DNA from: Glycomyces niveus
GTDB lineage: Bacteria; Actinomycetota; Actinomycetes; Mycobacteriales; Micromonosporaceae
Assembly: GCF_017592475.1 (NCBI RefSeq)
Contig: NZ_JAGFNP010000007.1
Coordinates: forward strand, 1-64,000
Reading direction: 5' to 3'
Length of the DNA stretch: 64,000 nt
Positions within the stretch are counted from its first letter, which is position 1. The number at the start of each line of letters is the position of its first letter. The notes beneath the pieces were generated by a model. The model was not told where the DNA came from, did no database searches, and saw only the letters and a program-made list of their open reading frames with translations. A program made the translations under genes and the position numbers. Shown here one piece after another: positions 39,298 to 47,955 of this stretch.

Positions 39298-41276
39298 GCC
39301 GAGCCGTCATCCTGCCGGCTCGGGGCGGCTACGCCGAGATCACCGAAGACACCACCGTCGTCGACCGGCTCATCGCGCAGATCCGCGACGCCGGCTGCGA
39401 CGACGTCACCGTCCTCACCCGGCCCGGCACCGACCGGCCCGTGAAGGCCGCCCAGATCGAATCGGCGGACGCGACCGCGGACCTGCGCCACCTCGCCGAG
39501 CTCGCGTTCGCCGGCGACGGCGCCCTGTTCGTGGCCTGCGCCGACCTCGTCGCCTCCCCGACCACGATCGCGGCGGTCCTCTCGGACTCCTCGCGCCGCT
39601 CCGGCGTCCTCGTCGGCGGCGATGACCCGACCGCCGAACCGGTGCACTGCGAGCGCGGCCTCGTCACCGGGCCCGGGCCCGGGCCGGTGCGCCTCGGCGG
39701 CCTCGCGAAGGTCTCCGCCGCCCACCTCGCCCGCCTGCGCCGGCACTGGCCGCGCCGCGCCGAAGGCGACGCGTTCGCCTCCCTGCTCGCGGCCCTCCAC
39801 GCCCGCGCCATTCCCGTCAACGCCTACCGGACCGCCGGCCTCGAGCACCGGCAGGTCGCCACCGGCGACGAGGCGCGTGCGACCATCGCCGCGTTCGAAG
39901 CGGTCGACATGGACGCGTGGCGGCTCAAGAACGCCATCAAGCACGACGACGACTTCTTCGCCACGTACGCCGTCTCCACCTGGACCCCGCACCTGGTGAA
40001 GCTCAGCGCCCGCCTCGGCTGGACCCCCACCCCCATCACCTGGGTTTCCATCTCCTTCGCCGTCGGCGCCGCCGCCGTTTTCGCCGCCGGCTGGTCCTGG
40101 TGGTACCTCGCCGCGGCCCTCCTGATGTACGCGAGCTTCGTGTTCGACTGCGTCGACGGGCAGCTCGCCCGCTACACCCAGAACTTCTCCTCCTTCGGCG
40201 GCTGGCTCGACATGATGGCCGACCGCTCCAAGGAGTTCCTCATCTACGCCGGCCTCGCCGCCGGCGCGACCGCCGGCGGCGTCCCCGCGCCCGCCGCGTG
40301 GGGCCTCGCGATCGCCGCCATGGCCACCCAGACCATCCGGCACACCGCCGACACCTGGTACGCCGTCCTCCTCGACACCGCCGTGGTCCGCCAGGCCCGC
40401 ACCCGCGAATCGGCCCCGCCCGTGGGCCGGGCCGCCCACCTCGGCCAGCGCCTCGGCTCCGCCTCCGAGCAGGTCATGGGCGCCCACCGCACCCCCCTGT
40501 ACTGGATCAAGCGGACCATCGTCGCGCCCGTGGGCGAACGCTGGCTCCTCCTCGCCGTCGCCGCCGTCGCCTTCGGGCCGCAGGCCGCGCTCGCGGCGCT
40601 CCTGGTGTGGCAGCTGCTCGCGCTCGGGTATACGACCGCGGGGCGGACGCTCCGGTCCCTGGCGGCCCGCACGGCGGCGCTGCGTCGGCCCGACCGGGCC
40701 GCGCACCGCGACGACGGGCCGCTCGGGAAGCTCGTGCCGCGCAGCCCCGTGGGCGGGGACATGACGCCGTTCGCGGCGACCGCCGCGGCCGTGCTCGCCG
40801 CCGGTGCGGCCGTGGTCGCGGCCGCGTTCGGGACGCCGCCGTGGGTGCCGTTCGGGCTCGCCGGTCTGGCCCTGGTCCTGGCCGCTTCGGTGGCCCGCAC
40901 GGACCATGAGGGACTGCTCGACTGGTTCATCCCGGCCGGGTTGCGCGCGGTCGAGCTCGGGGCCGTGAGTGCGGCCGGGATCGCGGCGGGCGTGTCGTGG
41001 CCGGTCCTGTACACGCTGCTGACGGTGATCGCCCTGTACTTTTACGACCTCGCCGCGGGGCTCGACAAGGCCGCCTCCCCGGTGGCGCGCCGCGACCTCG
41101 GCCTCGGCTGGCCCGCCCGGAGCCTCATCGCGATCGCGGCGGCCGCGATCGCTGTGGCGACCGTTCCTGCAGTGGCCACTGTGGTCTACGGGGCGCTCGC
41201 GGTGTACGTCGCCGCGGTGTTCGTGGGCGCGGTCGTCACCGGCACGGTCCGCGCCTCCCGCGCGGCCGCCGCCTGA
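39294..41276 (+). CDS. CDP-alcohol phosphatidyltransferase fused to a nucleotidyltransferase-like domain
   Basis: A 660-residue membrane protein. Residues 1-200 look like a nucleotidyltransferase fold (SRAVILPARGGYAEI, FVACADLVASPTTIAAVL) but lack the GxGxR...K signature, so this domain may be inactive. The CDP-alcohol phosphotransferase domain has the full motif DxxDGxxARx8GxxxDxxxD, starting at FDCVDGQLARY (around residue 285). Further transmembrane segments form a C-terminal region that I associate with DUF5941. Such enzymes transfer a phospho-alcohol from a CDP-alcohol to another alcohol in lipid or glycolipid synthesis. It is coupled to the export ATPase by a GTGA overlap (39294-39297). 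Codons shift from C-ending to G-ending near 40.6 kb. Confidence 0.83.
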   Translation: MSRAVILPARGGYAEITEDTTVVDRLIAQIRDAGCDDVTVLTRPGTDRPVKAAQIESADATADLRHLAELAFAGDGALFVACADLVASPTTIAAVLSDSSRRSGVLVGGDDPTAEPVHCERGLVTGPGPGPVRLGGLAKVSAAHLARLRRHWPRRAEGDAFASLLAALHARAIPVNAYRTAGLEHRQVATGDEARATIAAFEAVDMDAWRLKNAIKHDDDFFATYAVSTWTPHLVKLSARLGWTPTPITWVSISFAVGAAAVFAAGWSWWYLAAALLMYASFVFDCVDGQLARYTQNFSSFGGWLDMMADRSKEFLIYAGLAAGATAGGVPAPAAWGLAIAAMATQTIRHTADTWYAVLLDTAVVRQARTRESAPPVGRAAHLGQRLGSASEQVMGAHRTPLYWIKRTIVAPVGERWLLLAVAAVAFGPQAALAALLVWQLLALGYTTAGRTLRSLAARTAALRRPDRAAHRDDGPLGKLVPRSPVGGDMTPFAATAAAVLAAGAAVVAAAFGTPPWVPFGLAGLALVLAASVARTDHEGLLDWFIPAGLRAVELGAVSAAGIAAGVSWPVLYTLLTVIALYFYDLAAGLDKAASPVARRDLGLGWPARSLIAIAAAAIAVATVPAVATVVYGALAVYVAAVFVGAVVTGTVRASRAAAA

Positions 41277-41409
41277 CCGCGCCGCCCCGGCCCCGAAACC
41301 GCCGCCCCCGCACCGCGGTGCGGCCCGATCGGACCGTCATGCTTGACCGCCAAGCGAACTCGTTCGGGTTACATGCCCCGACAGGCGAGCATCGCTGGTC
41401 TCCCACGAC

Positions 41410-41415
41410 TAAGGT
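41410..41415 (+). promoter_or_regulatory. Probable -10 element for a leaderless small secreted-protein gene
   Basis: TAAGGT ends 6 nt before the GTG start at 41422. Confidence 0.5.
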
Positions 41416-41421
41416 GTACCT

Positions 41422-41871
41422 GTGCGCAAGTTCCGGCTCTCGCGTCTGGTGCTCGCCGCGACCGTGATCGGGGTGGCGGGGCTCTTCTCGCTGCCCTTGA
41501 TCCCCGGGAGCCCGACCGCGAACGATGCCGCCACTGCAAGCCATTCCGGTATTTCCCATGTGGACTGGACGAACGTCGACGAGACCTACCCCATCCCGCC
41601 CGGCTCACCCACCCCGAGCCCCAGCTACGACGGCGACGGCACCTCCGACCCCGACAGCACCGGCCCGGCGGACTCGGACGGCGACGGCACCCCGGACCCG
41701 GGCGGCGCGACCCCCGAGACCGGGCCGAAGGGCGGGGGCGACGACCGGGGCGGCGACGGCGGCCTGCTCGGCCTCGCGTTCCCCCTCCAGGCGGGCATGA
41801 GCGTCGGGCTTCTCGCCCTCGCGTTCCTCGCGCTCCTGCCGGGCCGGAAGATGCCCGCCGACCTCCGCTGA
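41422..41871 (+). CDS. Small secreted, membrane-anchored protein of unknown function
   Basis: A 149-residue protein with an N-terminal signal segment (RKFRLSRLVLAATVIGVAGLFSLPL), a long Asp/Gly/Pro/Ser/Thr-rich external region (about 45-115), and a C-terminal hydrophobic segment (about 122-142) with a short basic end. The end, LPGRKMPADLR, resembles a tail anchor rather than a functional sortase signal, since no LPxTG with charged tail is present. The GTG start appears leaderless. It has no recognised family; it lies beside cell-surface genes and may be a wall-linked spacer protein. Confidence 0.6.
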   Translation: MRKFRLSRLVLAATVIGVAGLFSLPLIPGSPTANDAATASHSGISHVDWTNVDETYPIPPGSPTPSPSYDGDGTSDPDSTGPADSDGDGTPDPGGATPETGPKGGGDDRGGDGGLLGLAFPLQAGMSVGLLALAFLALLPGRKMPADLR

Positions 41872-41927
41872 CCGGCGCGAGGCGTGAACCGGTGCCGCGC
41901 ACCGTGAACCGCTGCCGTGACGTCACG

Positions 41928-41960
41928 GCCGCGAGCCCGGGCCTCGCCCGGGCTCGCGGC
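41928..41960. terminator. Bidirectional terminator
   Basis: GCCGCGAGCCCGGG (41928-41941) pairs with CCCGGGCTCGCGGC (41947-41960), between convergent stops. Directly before it is a 14-nt palindrome, CCGTGACGTCACGG, at 41915-41928. Confidence 0.85.
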
Positions 41961-41962
41961 TT

Positions 41963-42847
41963 CTACATCGCCGTGTACACGTAGCCGCGGCGCGTGAACT
42001 CCGCGAGGATCGACCGGAGCGCCCCGCACATGTCCTTCTGGTTCGACGCGCCGTCGTGGAGCAGCACGATCGCGCCCGGGGCCGAACGGTCGATCACGTG
42101 GTCGCGGATCTGCGCCTCGGTGACCCGGTCGTCCCAGTCGGACGGGTCCACCGTCCAATGCAGCGACTCCATGCCCAGGTCGGCCGCGACCGCGATCGCC
42201 CGGTCCGTCCACTGCCCGCCCGCGTGCCGGAAGTACCGCACCTCGGCGCCGGGCGCGGCCTTGACGATCGCGTCGTTCGTGCGCTGCAGGTTCGCGCCGA
42301 TCTCCGCCTCGCTCCACCTGCCCAGGTCGAACTCGTGGAACCACGAGTGGTTGCACAGCGTGTGCCCCTCCCGCGCGATGTCCGCCACCAGCTCCGGGTA
42401 CGCCTCCGCGTACGCCCCGATGAGGCAGAACGTCGCCTTGACCCCCTGCTCGCGCAGCATGTCGAGGACCTTCGGCGTCCACTCCGGAGACGGCCCGTCG
42501 TCGAACGTGAGCGCCACCCGCTCGTCCCCGGTGTGGTTGCGGGTCCCCAGCGGGCCGTCGTACATGTTCGCGGACAGCTCGACCCCCGGCGGGGACGGCG
42601 CCGGGTCGCTCGCCGCGTTCGACCCCGGTTCCGGCTCCGGCGCCGCTGCCGACGAGGCGGGCGTCTCGGGGGCCGCCGTGTCATCGGCCTCCCCTTCGCC
42701 CGCACTCGAAGGCGCCTGCGACGCGGACCCAGTAGGCTCATTCGCGGTCACCGCGTCCGCCGGAGGCTCCGCCCCTTCGGGCCACACCCAGGCGAGCGCG
42801 AGCAGCGCGGCGGCAGCGGCCGCAATGCACAGTTGGTGACGAACCAT
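41963..42847 (-). CDS. Polysaccharide deacetylase (NodB/CE4 domain), exported
   Basis: A 294-residue protein with an N-terminal hydrophobic signal or anchor (about 5-22), an Ala/Pro/Ser/Glu-rich linker (about 25-90) and a CE4 domain (about 108-290). Metal and catalytic residues are visible: D116 and D117 in LTFDDGPSP, H167 and H171 in HSWFH, the FRHAGG motif and a late histidine in IVLLHDG. The third motif usually reads RxPxG; here it is RHAGG. It removes acetyl groups from chitin-like glycans or peptidoglycan outside the cell. ATG start with TACAAT 6 nt upstream. Divergent from the UbiX-type gene. Confidence 0.88.
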   Translation of the reverse strand: MVRHQLCIAAAAAALLALAWVWPEGAEPPADAVTANEPTGSASQAPSSAGEGEADDTAAPETPASSAAAPEPEPGSNAASDPAPSPPGVELSANMYDGPLGTRNHTGDERVALTFDDGPSPEWTPKVLDMLREQGVKATFCLIGAYAEAYPELVADIAREGHTLCNHSWFHEFDLGRWSEAEIGANLQRTNDAIVKAAPGAEVRYFRHAGGQWTDRAIAVAADLGMESLHWTVDPSDWDDRVTEAQIRDHVIDRSAPGAIVLLHDGASNQKDMCGALRSILAEFTRRGYVYTAM

Positions 42848-42853
42848 GTCGTG

Positions 42854-42859
42854 ATTGTA
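42854..42859 (-). promoter_or_regulatory. Probable -10 element for the leaderless polysaccharide deacetylase gene
   Basis: On the minus strand TACAAT lies 6 nt before the ATG at 42847. Confidence 0.5.
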
Positions 42860-42898
42860 AGTGTTTTAGGACACAATGCAGGGAAAGCTGGAGGGGAC

Positions 42899-43483
42899 AT
42901 GCGACTCGTCGTCGGCATCACCGGAGCGACCGGCGCGATCTTCGGCGTCCGCCTCCTCGAAGCCCTCCGCGACCTCGACGGCGTCGAGACCCACCTGGTC
43001 ATGAGCCGTTGGGCCCGTACGACGCTCCGCCTCGAGACCCCGTACACGCCTGCCGAGGTCGCGGCGCTCGCCGACCACGCGTGGGGGCCGGGGGAGCAGG
43101 CCGCGCCGATCTCGTCGGGGTCGTTCCGCACCGACGGGATGGTCATCGCGCCGTGCTCGATGAAGACCGTGGCGGCCGTGCGCACCGGGTACACGGAGGG
43201 CCTGATCGGGCGGGCGGCGGACGTGACGCTCAAGGAGCGGCGGCGGCTCGTCCTGCTGGCCCGGGAGAGCCCGCTCTCGGAGATCCACCTGGAGAACCTG
43301 CTGGCGCTCTCGCGCATGGGCGCGGTCGTGCTGCCGCCGGTGCCCGCGTTCTACAACCGGCCTGAGACGATCGACGACATCGTGGACCACGTGGTGGCGC
43401 GCGCGCTCGACCAGTTCGGGCTCGAGTCGCCGAAGGCGCGGCGCTGGGACGGCCTGCAAGGCCCTGACGCGGAAGAGGAGTAG
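42899..43483 (+). CDS. UbiX-family flavin prenyltransferase
   Basis: A 194-residue flavoprotein that joins dimethylallyl phosphate to FMN to make the prenylated FMN needed by UbiD-type decarboxylases. VVGITGATGAIFGVRLLEAL binds FMN, SGSFRTDGMVIAPCSMKTVAAV is the signature, and LLARESPLSEIHLENLL the second half of the site. Length matches the family. GGAGGGG precedes the ATG. No UbiD partner is in the window; a small coupled gene follows instead. In actinobacteria UbiX homologues serve menaquinone or aromatic-acid metabolism. Confidence 0.92.
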   Translation: MRLVVGITGATGAIFGVRLLEALRDLDGVETHLVMSRWARTTLRLETPYTPAEVAALADHAWGPGEQAAPISSGSFRTDGMVIAPCSMKTVAAVRTGYTEGLIGRAADVTLKERRRLVLLARESPLSEIHLENLLALSRMGAVVLPPVPAFYNRPETIDDIVDHVVARALDQFGLESPKARRWDGLQGPDAEEE

Positions 43484-43485
43484 TG

Positions 43486-43737
43486 GTGGACACGCTCATG
43501 TGGGAGGCCAAGGCCGCTGCCGGCCGCGGGGCCGAACTGCTCCGCTGGGTGCTCGACGAGGGCGTGCACGCCGTCGCCGAACCCGAGGTGCGCCTGGAGG
43601 TCTTCATCGCCGGCGAACGCGTCGTCGTCATCGCCGTCGGCCCGAACCCGCCCCGCCGCCTCCCCGACCCGCCCGGGGAGCTCATCGAGCGCGCCCCCCA
43701 CGCGTGGCCGTTCACGCGGGTGAACCCCGCGCCCTGA
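43486..43737 (+). CDS. Small conserved-type protein co-transcribed with ubiX
   Basis: An 83-residue protein that I do not recognise. It begins MDTLMWEAKAAAGRGAELLRWVLDEG, with a helix, then two or three short strands (EVRLEVFIAGERVVVIAVG) and a Pro-rich end. It has a small alpha/beta shape and no transmembrane segment or cysteines. GAGGAG lies 5 nt before the GTG at 43486; a GTG at 43483 overlaps the ubiX stop and is an alternative. Tight linkage suggests a role with the flavin prenyltransferase or with prenylated FMN. It ends at a strong terminator. Confidence 0.65.
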   Translation: MDTLMWEAKAAAGRGAELLRWVLDEGVHAVAEPEVRLEVFIAGERVVVIAVGPNPPRRLPDPPGELIERAPHAWPFTRVNPAP

Positions 43738-43773
43738 CCGGGGTCCGGGCCGGATCGGGCCGCCGTGGACGGC

Positions 43774-43808
43774 GAACCGCCCGGCGCGTCGTGCGCGCCG
43801 GGCGGTTC
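43774..43808. terminator. Bidirectional terminator
   Basis: GAACCGCCCGGCGCG and its complement form a 15-bp stem with a 5-nt loop between the ubiX operon and the convergent UDP-glucose dehydrogenase gene. Confidence 0.88.
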
Positions 43809-43829
43809 GGGGAATTCGCGTCTCGCAGT

Positions 43830-45224
43830 CTAGCGGCCGACGCCCTGGTAGGTCCAGCCGTGGCCGCGCCAGCGCTCGGGGTCGAACGCGTTCATGCCGT
43901 CGAGGATGCGCCGCTCCGCGACCTGCTGGCCCAGCGCCTCCGGGTCGAGCGTGCGGAACTCCTCCCACGGCACCATCGCGCACACGACGTCGGCGCCCGC
44001 GACCGCCTCGGCGAGGGTCTTCACGAAGCTCAGCTCGGGCGCGGCGGCCTTCGCGTTCTCCAGGCCCTCCGGGTCGTACACGACCACGTCGGCGCGGGCG
44101 GCCCGCAGCCGCCGTGCGATGTCGAGCGCGGGGGAGTCGCGGATGTCGTCGGTGTCGGGCTTGAACGTCGCGCCCAGGTAGGCGATCCGCACCCCGGACA
44201 GGTCGGGGCCGTTCGGGCCGGTGGTCCGCCCGGCGAGGTTCGCGACCGCGCGCACGGTGTGCGAGCGGCGGCGGGTGTTGACGGTGTCGACCTCGTCGAG
44301 GAAGCGGAACGACTCGCCCACGCCGAGCTCGCCGGCGCGCGCCGAGAGGGCCCGGATGTCCTTGGGGAGGCAGCCGCCGCCGAAGCCGATGCCGGCGCGC
44401 AGGAACTTGTTGCCGATGCGCTGGTCGTAGCCGATCGCGCGGGCGAGGTCGACGACGTCGGCGCCGGCGGCCTCGCTGAGGTCGGCCATGGCGTTGATGA
44501 AGGAGATCTTGGTGGCCAGGAACGCGTTCGCGGCGACCTTGACGAGTTCGGCGGTCGCGAGGTCGGTCTCGACGACCGGCACTTCGCGGTCTTCGACGGC
44601 GGCGAGTTCGAGGATGCCGCGGTGGACGTCCTTGAGCAGCTGCGAGGCCCATTCGGACTGGGCGGCGTACACGATCCGGTTGGGGCGCAGGACGTCGTGC
44701 ATCGCGTTCGACTCCTGCAGGAACTCCGGGCTCCAGCCGACCTCGACGCCGAGCCCCTCGGGCGCGTGGCGGTCGACGAGCTCCTGGACCCACGTGGCGG
44801 TGCCGACGGGCACGGTGGACTTGCCGACGATGAGGACCTTGCGGCTCAGGTGCTTGGAGAGGTCGACGACGGCGGCCTCGATGTAGGACAGGTCGGCGCC
44901 GTGCTCGCCCTTGCGCTGCGGGGTGCCGACGCAGATGAAGTGGACGTCGGCGAAGTCGGCGACGGCCTGGATGTCGGTGGTGAACCGCAGGCGCCCGGAT
45001 TCGAGGTTCTTCTTGAGCAGTTCGGGCAGGCCGGGCTCGTGGATGGGGAGGACCCCGTTGCTGAACGATTCGATCTTGGCGGCGTCGACGTCGTATCCGA
45101 TCACCTCGTAGCCCAGCTCCGCGAAGCAGATCGCGTAGGTCGCCCCGAGGTACCCGCAGCCGAGGAAGGCGATGCGGGGCCGGGTGGTGGTGTTCTGCGA
45201 GGGGGTCTGGATCGCGTTGACCAT
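43830..45224 (-). CDS. UDP-glucose 6-dehydrogenase
   Basis: A 464-residue enzyme that oxidises UDP-glucose to UDP-glucuronate with two NAD. FLGCGYLGATYA (20-31) binds NAD, SPEFLQESNA is the substrate loop, the catalytic cysteine is C285 in GFGGGCLPKD and the C-terminal domain has GATFKPDTDDIRDSP. This is the canonical UGD type, unlike the WecC-like enzyme at 29.6 kb. The ATG at 45224 lacks a strong ribosome binding site. UDP-glucuronate would feed the neighbouring glycan genes. Confidence 0.92.
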   Translation of the reverse strand: MVNAIQTPSQNTTTRPRIAFLGCGYLGATYAICFAELGYEVIGYDVDAAKIESFSNGVLPIHEPGLPELLKKNLESGRLRFTTDIQAVADFADVHFICVGTPQRKGEHGADLSYIEAAVVDLSKHLSRKVLIVGKSTVPVGTATWVQELVDRHAPEGLGVEVGWSPEFLQESNAMHDVLRPNRIVYAAQSEWASQLLKDVHRGILELAAVEDREVPVVETDLATAELVKVAANAFLATKISFINAMADLSEAAGADVVDLARAIGYDQRIGNKFLRAGIGFGGGCLPKDIRALSARAGELGVGESFRFLDEVDTVNTRRRSHTVRAVANLAGRTTGPNGPDLSGVRIAYLGATFKPDTDDIRDSPALDIARRLRAARADVVVYDPEGLENAKAAAPELSFVKTLAEAVAGADVVCAMVPWEEFRTLDPEALGQQVAERRILDGMNAFDPERWRGHGWTYQGVGR

Positions 45225-45457
45225 GCTGTGGCGTGCCCTGTCTGTTCGTGCGGCGGGTGCGCCCGGTGCGGGCCCGCCCGTGCGGCGTTGGATCCGTGCG
45301 CGGCGACCTCGAATTGTACGTGAATGCGACTATGGCCTGCGCAGTCGTATATTCAGCCTCACGCATGAACTTCGTCCTAAGTTGCGGCGAAGCCGTAGAA
45401 AATTCGCGGTGGCGGCCATCACCGGTCCGGTCCGCGGTGGGTTACACTCGGCCTATC

Positions 45458-45471
45458 TTACTGACGAGTAA
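45458..45471. promoter_or_regulatory. Palindromic operator candidate before the acyl-CoA dehydrogenase gene
   Basis: TTACT-GACG-AGTAA is a perfect inverted repeat with a 4-nt spacer, 19 nt upstream of the ATG and overlapping a possible -10, TATCTT at 45455-45460. It looks like a TetR-family operator as found before fatty-acid genes. Confidence 0.55.
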
Positions 45472-45489
45472 CAAACGCGGGAGCCATCG

Positions 45490-46656
45490 ATGTCCACCGG
45501 GTTCAGCCCCTACCAGTTGCCAGAAGAGTACGCCGACATCCGCACCGCCACCCGCGATGTCTGCGACACCGGCGTTGCGCCGCACGCGGCCGAGGCGGAC
45601 GCCACCGCCACCTTCCCGGAGCACTCCTATGCGGCGCTCAAGTCGGCGGACCTGCACGCCCCGCACATCCCCGCCGAGTACGGCGGCGCGGGCATCGACG
45701 CGCTCGGCACCGCGATCGTCATCGAAGAGGTGGCCCGCGCCTGCGCGTCCTCGTCGCTCATCCCGGCCGTCAACAAGCTCGGCTCCCTGCCGCTCATCCT
45801 CGACGGCAGCGAGGACCTCAAGCGCCGCTACCTGCCGCCCGTGGCCGCGGGCGACGCCATGTTCTCCTACTGCCTCTCCGAGCCCGAAGCGGGCTCCGAC
45901 GCCGCCTCGATGACCACCCGCGCGGTGCGCGAAGGCGACGAGTGGGTCCTCAACGGCGTCAAGCGGTGGATCACCAACGCCGGCGTCAGCGAGTACTACA
46001 CCGTCTTCGCCGTCACCGAACCCGGCAAGGGCGCCAAGGGCATCTCCGCGTTCATCGTCGAGAAGGCCGACGCCGGCGTGTCCTTCGGCAAGCCCGAGAA
46101 GAAGCTCGGCATCAAGGGCTCCCCGACCGCCGAGGTGTACTTCGACTCGGTGCGCCTGCCCGCCGACCGCCTCATCGGCGAAGTCGGCCAAGGGTTCTCG
46201 CTCGCCATGCGCACCCTCGACCACACCCGCGTCACCATCGCCGCGCAGGCCCTCGGCATCGCCCAAGGCGCGCTCGACGCCGCGACCGCCTACGCCGCCG
46301 AACGCGAGCAGTTCGGCAAGCCCATCGCCGCGTTCCAAGGCGTCCAGTTCCTCCTCGCCGACGCCGCCATGAAGATCAGCGCCGCACGGGAACTCACCTA
46401 CGCCGCCGCCGCCCGCTCCGAGCGCGGCGACGCCGACCTCACCTACTTCGGCGCGGCCGCCAAGTGCTTCGCCTCCGACGCCGCCATGCAGATCACCACC
46501 GACATGGTCCAGGTCCTCGGCGGCTACGGCTACACCCAGGACTTCCCGCTCGAACGCATGATGCGCGACGCCAAGATCACCCAGATCTACGAAGGCACCA
46601 ACCAGGTCCAGCGCATCGTCATCGCCCGCGAACTCCAACGCGGCAACGCCTTCTAA
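45490..46656 (+). CDS. Acyl-CoA dehydrogenase
   Basis: A 388-residue FAD enzyme of the FadE25-like group. It has LSEPEAGSDAASMTT and WITNAG for FAD binding, the DRLIGEVGQGF segment, the RxQFGKPIAAFQGVQF signature and the active-site glutamate E368 in QIYEGTNQVQR. It oxidises short or branched acyl-CoA to enoyl-CoA, passing electrons to an electron-transfer flavoprotein. GGGAG lies before the ATG. A TetR-like operator overlaps the promoter, so induction by acyl-CoA is plausible. A strong terminator follows. Confidence 0.92.
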   Translation: MSTGFSPYQLPEEYADIRTATRDVCDTGVAPHAAEADATATFPEHSYAALKSADLHAPHIPAEYGGAGIDALGTAIVIEEVARACASSSLIPAVNKLGSLPLILDGSEDLKRRYLPPVAAGDAMFSYCLSEPEAGSDAASMTTRAVREGDEWVLNGVKRWITNAGVSEYYTVFAVTEPGKGAKGISAFIVEKADAGVSFGKPEKKLGIKGSPTAEVYFDSVRLPADRLIGEVGQGFSLAMRTLDHTRVTIAAQALGIAQGALDAATAYAAEREQFGKPIAAFQGVQFLLADAAMKISAARELTYAAAARSERGDADLTYFGAAAKCFASDAAMQITTDMVQVLGGYGYTQDFPLERMMRDAKITQIYEGTNQVQRIVIARELQRGNAF

Positions 46657-46685
46657 GACCTACCCAGGACTCGCATCGCGAGTGG

Positions 46686-46719
46686 AAAAGGCCCGGACAG
46701 TCATCGGTCCGGGCCTTTT
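46686..46719. terminator. Strong bidirectional rho-independent terminator
   Basis: AAAAGGCCCGGAC (46686-46698) pairs with GTCCGGGCCTTTT (46707-46719), giving T-rich ends in both directions between the acyl-CoA dehydrogenase and the convergent TauE/SafE gene. Confidence 0.92.
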
Positions 46720-46798
46720 CTCCCGCCCCCGAGCGGCACCAGCAAAGAGCGCCACCGGACCGACCCGTCCAGGACGCCCTGCACGAAGACTTCCGGGG

Positions 46799-47701
46799 CT
46801 ACGCTTCGGCCTCCACCGGGTCCGGATCGACCGCCGCGCCCCGCCGCGCCGCTCGCCGCCTCGGCGCCACCAGCACGAACGCCCAGACGGCCGCGAGCGC
46901 CAAGAACAGGCCCGTCACAACCGGCCACGGCACCGCGAAATTCCCCAGAAGCGTCCGCAGGTTCAACGCGATCACGAGCATCCCGATCGTCGAACCCAGC
47001 TTCGCCGTAGGAATCCTGCGCGTCAACCACGCCGCCAACGGCGCCGCCGCCATCCCGCCCACCGCCATGCCCGCGACCACCGGCCACAGCACCGTCAACG
47101 TGTCAGGCACCGCCATCCAGAACCCCAGCACCGCCGCCGCCGAAGCGAACACCTGCGCCGTCGACACCGAACCGACCACCCGGTGCGGCTCCAGCCGCGA
47201 CGTCGTCAACGTGATCGGCATCGTCACCGGACCCCAGCCGCCCCCGCCGACCGCCGCCAGAAAACCACCCACCAGGCCCGTCGGCACCGCGAACCCCGAC
47301 CGCACCGGGCCATGACCCGCGCCCCGGCCCCGCACGAACCGCCACACGATCACCGCGCCCAACGCGATCAAGATCGCGCTCGTCACCGGCGTCGCCGCGT
47401 CAAGACGCGTCAACGACGCCAGCGCCCAAGCACCCGCGAAACCCCCGACCGCGCCCGGAATGCCGAGCTTCAACGTCGTCGGCCAGTGCACGTTCCGCAG
47501 CCGGTGGTGCGACACCGCGCTCACCGCGCCCGTCGCGATCGTCGCCACGTTCACCGACGCCGACGCCACCGCCGGAGCGATACCCAGACCCAGCAGGAAC
47601 GTCATCGTGATCGTGCCGAAGCCCATGCCGAGGCTGCCGTCGACCAGCTGGGCGACGAACCCCGCGGCGACGGCATACAGAACAGTGGTCGCGAACAGCA
47701 C
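46799..47701 (-). CDS. Sulfite/organosulfonate exporter TauE/SafE family permease
   Basis: A 300-residue membrane protein with about eight hydrophobic segments in two similar halves. The first contains VAQLVDGSLGMGFGTITMTFLL and the second GLVGGFLAAVGGGGWGPVTMP, the paired family motifs. Members move sulfite, sulfoacetate or other small anions; the substrate is not determined here. A basic, Ala/Pro-rich cytoplasmic tail ends the protein. GAGGGAGC precedes the GTG at 47701. It stands alone, with a candidate minus-strand promoter TTGACT-18-GACTAT near 47735-47762. Confidence 0.87.
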   Translation of the reverse strand: MLFATTVLYAVAAGFVAQLVDGSLGMGFGTITMTFLLGLGIAPAVASASVNVATIATGAVSAVSHHRLRNVHWPTTLKLGIPGAVGGFAGAWALASLTRLDAATPVTSAILIALGAVIVWRFVRGRGAGHGPVRSGFAVPTGLVGGFLAAVGGGGWGPVTMPITLTTSRLEPHRVVGSVSTAQVFASAAAVLGFWMAVPDTLTVLWPVVAGMAVGGMAAAPLAAWLTRRIPTAKLGSTIGMLVIALNLRTLLGNFAVPWPVVTGLFLALAAVWAFVLVAPRRRAARRGAAVDPDPVEAEA

Positions 47702-47955
47702 GCGCGGCTCCCTCGGATACGGACGGCCCCTGAATAGTCCACCAGCTCAATAGGACAAGTCAACGAATGCCCACGCTTCGGGACGCGCAATGAGACACGG
47801 CACCGGGAACCCACCCGTCCCCACATCATCCCCCGCCCCCGCCACCCCCCGACCTCACACCGCGCACCGCCGCATTTGGAGGCCTCCGCCACCCGGTCAG
47901 GGGCCGGATGCACTCCCCGAGACGAGCGTCATAGCGTGAACGAACAGACCTGGTT

